DNA from: Cadophora sp. MPI-SDFR-AT-0126
Taxonomy: Eukaryota; Ascomycota; Leotiomycetes; Helotiales; Ploettnerulaceae
Length of the DNA: 64,000 nt
Reading direction: 5' to 3'
NCBI GenBank assembly: GCA_020747065.1
Contig: JAGMVK010000007.1
Location: 1,116,001-1,180,000, forward strand
Part shown: positions 59,047-64,000 of the stretch, piece by piece
Position numbering within the stretch: position 1 is the stretch's first letter
Layout: every line of letters starts with the position of its first letter
The notes under the pieces: model-generated
Seen by the model: the letters and a program-made list of their open reading frames with translations, nothing else
Database searches by the model: none
What the model was told of the DNA's origin: nothing
Made by a program: the position numbers and the translations under genes

Positions 59047-59943
59047 GATTCCTTCCCTGCGCAGCTCGAAATCTCATCTCCCATCTCTATCTATCTGTCT
59101 TTATCATCTCCATACAGTACTGTACGGAGGTATATTCTATTCGTATCTCGCTCGCTCGCTCGCTCCTCTCGCCTCCGTACCTTGCTTACGGACTCCTACT
59201 GTCCTTGCCCTGCCCTGCCTTTCTGTTGCTCGTTCGACTCTCCATCTTACAGCAGTGGGTGGACTGGGCTGGACTACTGGTTTTTCAAATGCCATTCTTT
59301 CTCCTCTGCTCCTCTTCCTCGTCCTCCTTCTCCTTCTCCTCGTCTCGTCTTGCCTCTTCTCGGCTCTAGTCGCAACGCACCATACCCGCTTCTCTTCCCG
59401 CCTCACCAAACCCACCACTAACCCACCCACCTACCACCACCTACCTGCTCATCCACCGAGCACGCAAAACCATCACAATAGCCAGCGACTTGCTCGACAT
59501 TGAAAGCAGATCGTAACATGTCATTGCAAACTGCCAGTAATCAATAATCCACTCGCTAGATCGTGGCGTGGCGTGGCGTGGAGTAACCTACTCGTCTCAA
59601 TCCTCTCGTCTCGTCTCTTCTCATTTTGAGCGCTTTTCCGCAACACACGCGCGCCGAGACTACCACTCCCAAGACCCTCCCTCACTAAGCAATTCCATCC
59701 AATCCAAACCGAAACTATTATAACACCACACGGGGGCCTCCCTCCTTCCGCCGCGCATCTACTGCTCAATCTCAACGAGCTCCGACTCTCTCAATTGCAT
59801 CCTCGCAGATCGCCAGCAATCCCGACCAAGCTCCATAACATGCATCGAGACCGGTAGATTCGCGACCTCGCCCGTGTCGATTGGTCGATGAGGGCGGATA
59901 CATCGACGACTAGACTCAACGACTGCCCGCCGTCGACCTCAAA

Positions 59944-62900
59944 ATGCGAATCGGCATCCGGGAGCAGTTGGGAGCAGTCATACTGTTGACATCTCTCGTT
60001 CCTCTCGCTGTGCTGTCCATCGCCGTGTGGATCAACAACAAGAACTTCGTGGTCAACATCACATCTCAGGAGCTCAGCCTCACAGCGAGCCTGAAAGCAT
60101 CCCAAATTGCCTCGGATCTACTCCTGATACAGTCAACATGTGCGACAATCACAACCAGGATTCTCCTGAACCAGGCGTTGAAATCTTACTACAAGGGGAA
60201 TGGGACGTCGATGAATTGGACTGCCGCACTTAATGATGTATCCAGTGCCCTGGATAGTAAGGACTCAATTCTCATTTAAATCCGCCTTTCCTAAGTTCTC
60301 AACTAAATCTCGCCATTTGGGTGAAATTGGACAGAATCGGGGCTTGTCGACTGCTGACCAAACTCGTGCTGACCGTAGTGATTTCAGGCGGCGGCTTTTC
60401 GTCCTTACTCCAGATCATTGTCTTCTCTCGAAACTCGACTATCGGCGGAAATGGGAGGGAAAATGCTTCGTTGGGACTTGTCAAGGCGACCGCACCGAAT
60501 TCTGGGATCCAATTGCCTGCCCAGTACCCGAATCTCACACATGCCATGCTCGGTGACGAGACGGACCTTGGATATCCAACTGCCCTATATCCCAATATCA
60601 CCTATATACAAACCGACGAGCCTGACCCGATGGACCCTTCTGTCAACGCAACCAAAGCCTCTGCATTCGCCGACCTGCCTCTGAACAACACATCGGAGCT
60701 TCTGCTTGGCCCACTTCAGGTCAATGATTCGTACGCTCTGGTATCGCTTACACTTCCCATCACGGACAACTCAAATCGGGAAATTGTGTTAGGTTATATG
60801 ACTGTTGTAGCCGCGGCGACATCACTTATCAGCGTTACACAGTCTCGAGAGGGCTTGGCTAAGACAGGAATTGTATTGCTCATAGGTCCCAGTCGTCGAG
60901 AGAATCTGTTTCGATTTGAACAGCGCCCATCTAATGCAGACTACGATGCGGATCCTAAAACTATCGGCGAAGCCAATGTCAAGTACGTCTTTCCGCCGAA
61001 TCCATTCCAAGGTCAATCAAATCGACATCAAAGATATCTGTAAGCGAATCTCTTGTTATATTCAGCACTTGGTCAAATGCAGCATCGAGTAGGCTCGCGC
61101 AACGATCCGCTACTTTGCTTCCCTCAACTTCCTGACTTACTTGCGTGACACTTCTGACCTCTGTAGCCAAAATCTCACCGAATTTGGATCCTCTAATTTC
61201 AGCCTCAGGTCATATCCTGCTGCTGTCGATGGATTCAAAAACTACCTTCCAGATTCAGTGAACAGTGCCGACAGCAAATTGACGACAGACAACGAGCAGA
61301 ATGTTAGTGTCGCAGTCGGTTGGGCGAGACCACAGAGTACGCTCGTGTCATGGCTGCTCCTTATCGAGCAAAGTCATGAAGAGGCTTGGTCACCTATAAA
61401 ACGGCTTCAGACCATTGTCCTCGCCTGCGTATTCGGCACCATTGGGTTAATTTTGATTGTGGTTCTTCCTATGGCTCATTACAGCGTACGCCCGATTCGA
61501 AGGCTACGAGACGCTACGGAAAAGTCCATCGCACCGCCAGGTTACACTCCGAATGGAAGCATCCGAACCGAGGGGGACGAACCTGACATTTCTGGGGATG
61601 AGATGGGAGAACTGGAGCACCGGAACAGCGATTCGACACCGTCAAAGAAAGGCTTGTTTCTGAAACTCAGACACCTGACACCGGGTTCTAGACGGAAAAC
61701 CATTGTCGAACGGCATGAGGATGAGAGGCGGCGAGTATTCAAAATTCCAGGCAAAGTGCGAGATCGAAAACATCTCATCACGGACGAACTTACAGAATTG
61801 ACCAGTAAGTGCTTCCTGGCCTTGCCTTCGCCATCTGCTAACTTGATTCTAAGGCACTTTCAACGACATGTCCGACGAGCTCATGCTCCAATATTCTAGC
61901 CTTGAGCGAAAGGTTGCAGAGCGGACAACCGAGCTCGAGATCAGCAAGAGGGCAGCCGAGGCAGCTAACGAGAGCAAAACATTGTTCATCGCGAATATCT
62001 CGCACGAACTGAAAACTCCCCTAAACGGCATTCTTGGTATGTGTGCTGTTTGTATGGGCGAGGATGATCTGCCGAAAATCAAACGCAGTCTCGGAATAGT
62101 CTACAAATCTGGAGATCTGTTACTGCATCTGCTTAACGATCTGTTGCTCTTTAGCAAGAATCAGATTGGTCAACAATTGAGCCTCGAGGAGCGAGAGTTT
62201 CGCCTGTCCGATGTCAAGACTCAGATACTCACTATCTTTGCAAAGCAAGTCCAGGAAGGCAAGATCGACTTCAGCGTGAAGTTTTTAAGCACCGATACAG
62301 AACCAGAGGTAGAGCCTACAAGCGGGAAGCCATTACCAGCTCTTGGTCCTGCCGGAATTGGAAGACTAAAAGATCTCTTCCTCTGGGGCGATCAGCATCG
62401 TATTCTCCAGGTTATCATCAACCTGGTCAGTAATAGCTTGAAGTTCACTCCCGAGGGTGGGAAGGTGGAGGTTCGTATCAAGTGCTTGGGCGAGGCGGAG
62501 GCACAGTCCGATGGGAGTAGAAATTCCCTGGGATCCAAGCAGAGTAGCCAGCGCAATTCCAGAAACCGGCAGCGGAATGATTCTGGCTCGAATACGTCGC
62601 AGGTCTCGAGGAAACCTTCCAACTCATCACAGCCGGCCATGGGAACAGCTTTACAGATCAATCCAATGGATCCGAAAGTAACTCCACGAATACAATACCG
62701 CGAGCGGTCACGGTCACCCCCTCCTCTTAATGCACGAACATTGACATTTCAATTCGAAGTCGAAGACACAGGCCCTGGTATTCCGGAGCAGCTCAAGGAT
62801 CGAGTGTTTGAACCCTTCGTGCAGGGCGACTTGGGCCTGAGCAAGAAATATGGTGGAACTGGCTTGGGCTTAAGTATTTGTTCGCAGCTGGCTGGCTTGA

Positions 62901-64000
62901 TGGGTGGCAGCATAACACTCACCGATGTCGAACCCCATGGATCAACATTTACGATGAGAATACCTTTGAAGCACACAAAATCACGGGCACCATCCACGTC
63001 GAGTACAGATCCCCAGGGATCGAGACCGCCTAGTACATATAGCAACACTGATGGGAATCGGCCTACTTCCAAGACACCAGGAGATGCCAGTCCTAAACCG
63101 GGATTTGAGAAGGATTCTCAGCCACGCCTTGTTGGACTCAGCCAGCCGTTCTTTGCGTCGGCATCCGCTCATTCACCTCCTGGGAAAAATCCCAACGATC
63201 AACTAACCGCACTGTCGAAGGCAGCTGGTAAAGAACCAGGATCGAAACTTCGAGTTCTGGTGGCAGAGGTACGTCCCCCACAATTGCCCCACGCGTCTTT
63301 GCAAATGATCCGCATATAGTTTACGTAGTACATCTTGCTGTTCTGCATTTGTATACTGACCGTCCACTTAGGACAACTTAATAAACATCGAAATTGTTCT
63401 CCGGTATGTTAAAATCGCTTGCCATTTCACAGGAATTCGAACTGGGCTGACATCTGTAGTATGCTGAAATTGGAAGATATCTATGATGTCGTGATTGCGA
63501 AGGATGGTCAAGAAGCATACGATAAAGTGAAGGAAAGCATGTCAAAGGGCGAATTTTTCGACTTGATATTTATGGACGTCCAAGTAAGCCGCTGCGTGGA
63601 GTTCTCGGGACACAGACGCTGATTGTTTAAAGATGCCGAACCTGGACGGCCTCCAAAGTACTCGACTTATCCGACAGATGGGATATTCTGCACCAATTGT
63701 TGCACTTACAGCATTTGCTGAGGAAAGCAATGTCAAAGACTGCTATGATTCAGGAATGGACATGTTTCTCAGGTGAGTCTCATTCTCTAAGCTCATGAAA
63801 CATACACTAATGCTCGCCATCTAGTAAACCCATCAGACGGCCAGCCCTGAAGCAGGTCTTGAAGAAATTCGCAACCATCCCTGAAGAGACAGAGACATCA
63901 TCCGTCACCAACAAGAGCAGCTCGTCGCCCTCTGAAGCAGACCCGTCAAGCTCATCAACTAAACTCGATCAACCAATTGAACCAACTACCAATGGTACAC
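59944..64000 (+). CDS. Hybrid histidine kinase, Sln1-type (3' end outside window)
   Basis: Membrane osmosensor kinase of the HOG phosphorelay (group VI). Eight exons close in phase: 59944-60256, 60388-61039, 61167-61804, 61854-63268, 63372-63403, 63460-63583, 63633-63772 and 63825 to the edge, at least 1163 residues. TM1 is [20 protein letters not shown] at the N-terminus. A large extracellular loop with several N-glycosylation sites follows, then TM2 ([19 protein letters not shown]) and a HAMP-like and coiled linker. The H box is [12 protein letters not shown] with His585, followed by N box [19 protein letters not shown] and G boxes DTGPGIPEQ and [10 protein letters not shown]. The receiver has acidic residues E1006-D1007, phospho-acceptor Asp1056 in LIFMDVQMPNLDG, and Lys1106 in FLSKP. 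The C-terminal tail is Ser-rich and cut by the window. Confidence 0.95.

Larger units (their letters stand above)
57949..59943. promoter_or_regulatory. 2 kb region with microsatellites upstream of the histidine kinase
   Basis: The left part is the transporter's 3' flank. From 58400 rightwards the DNA is built from short tandem repeats and long pyrimidine tracts, typical of fungal promoters and long leaders of signalling genes. No protein-coding content was recognised; minus- and plus-strand ORFs here are low-complexity. Confidence 0.5.

Overview
The window comes from a filamentous ascomycete (Pezizomycotina). The evidence is compact genes with short introns (about 48-230 bases, GT..AG, CTAAC-like branch sites), a 16 kb AT-rich block whose base composition is typical of repeat-induced point mutation (RIP), and families such as a GH18 chitinase beside a multi-LysM protein, a group VI (Sln1-type) histidine kinase and an AA9 oxygenase relic. 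A leotiomycete-like plant- or litter-associated fungus is possible, but the sequence does not prove the class.

Layout. (1) 1-5270: a divergent pair, a secreted GH18 chitinase (minus strand, cut by the window edge) and a secreted protein with six LysM modules (plus). (2) About 5700-21590: a gene-free, RIP-type repeat block. It holds a plus-strand Ty3/gypsy chromovirus relic with a tandemly doubled integrase-chromodomain segment, a minus-strand gypsy relic flanked by about 281-base LTRs, a nested DNA transposon with terminal inverted repeats and TA target duplication, and a nearly unmutated solo LTR with a perfect 5-base target duplication. (3) 21993-26290: an intact seven-exon sirtuin, a wrecked AA9 polysaccharide monooxygenase, and a small relic of the sirtuin's first exon 4 kb downstream. 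(4) 26584-40127: C2H2 zinc-finger factor, unknown membrane protein, unknown 200-residue protein, golgin-like coiled-coil protein, transketolase, bZIP factor. (5) 40128-45779: 5.6 kb with no gene I can support. (6) 45780-57948: V-ATPase proteolipid subunit, Snu13, a Sac-domain lipid phosphatase, a Bmt6-type rRNA methyltransferase, an F-box-like protein and an MFS transporter of the monocarboxylate-porter type. (7) 57949-64000: a microsatellite-rich leader followed by a Sln1-type hybrid histidine kinase that runs off the window.

How they work together. Apart from the chitinase/LysM pair, the genes look like ordinary, unlinked core functions: chromatin deacylation, pentose phosphate pathway, vacuolar acidification, splicing and snoRNP assembly, phosphoinositide turnover, rRNA modification, osmosensing. 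Several are arranged head to head on short shared promoters (VMA3/SNU13, Sac phosphatase/BMT6, unknown protein/golgin). I rebuilt exon joins by eye; for most genes every phase closes and the protein has the family's usual length. I found no clearly new molecular system. The most unusual material is the layered repeat block, the AA9 and sirtuin relics beside it, and a recurring GTTCGY 5' splice site.
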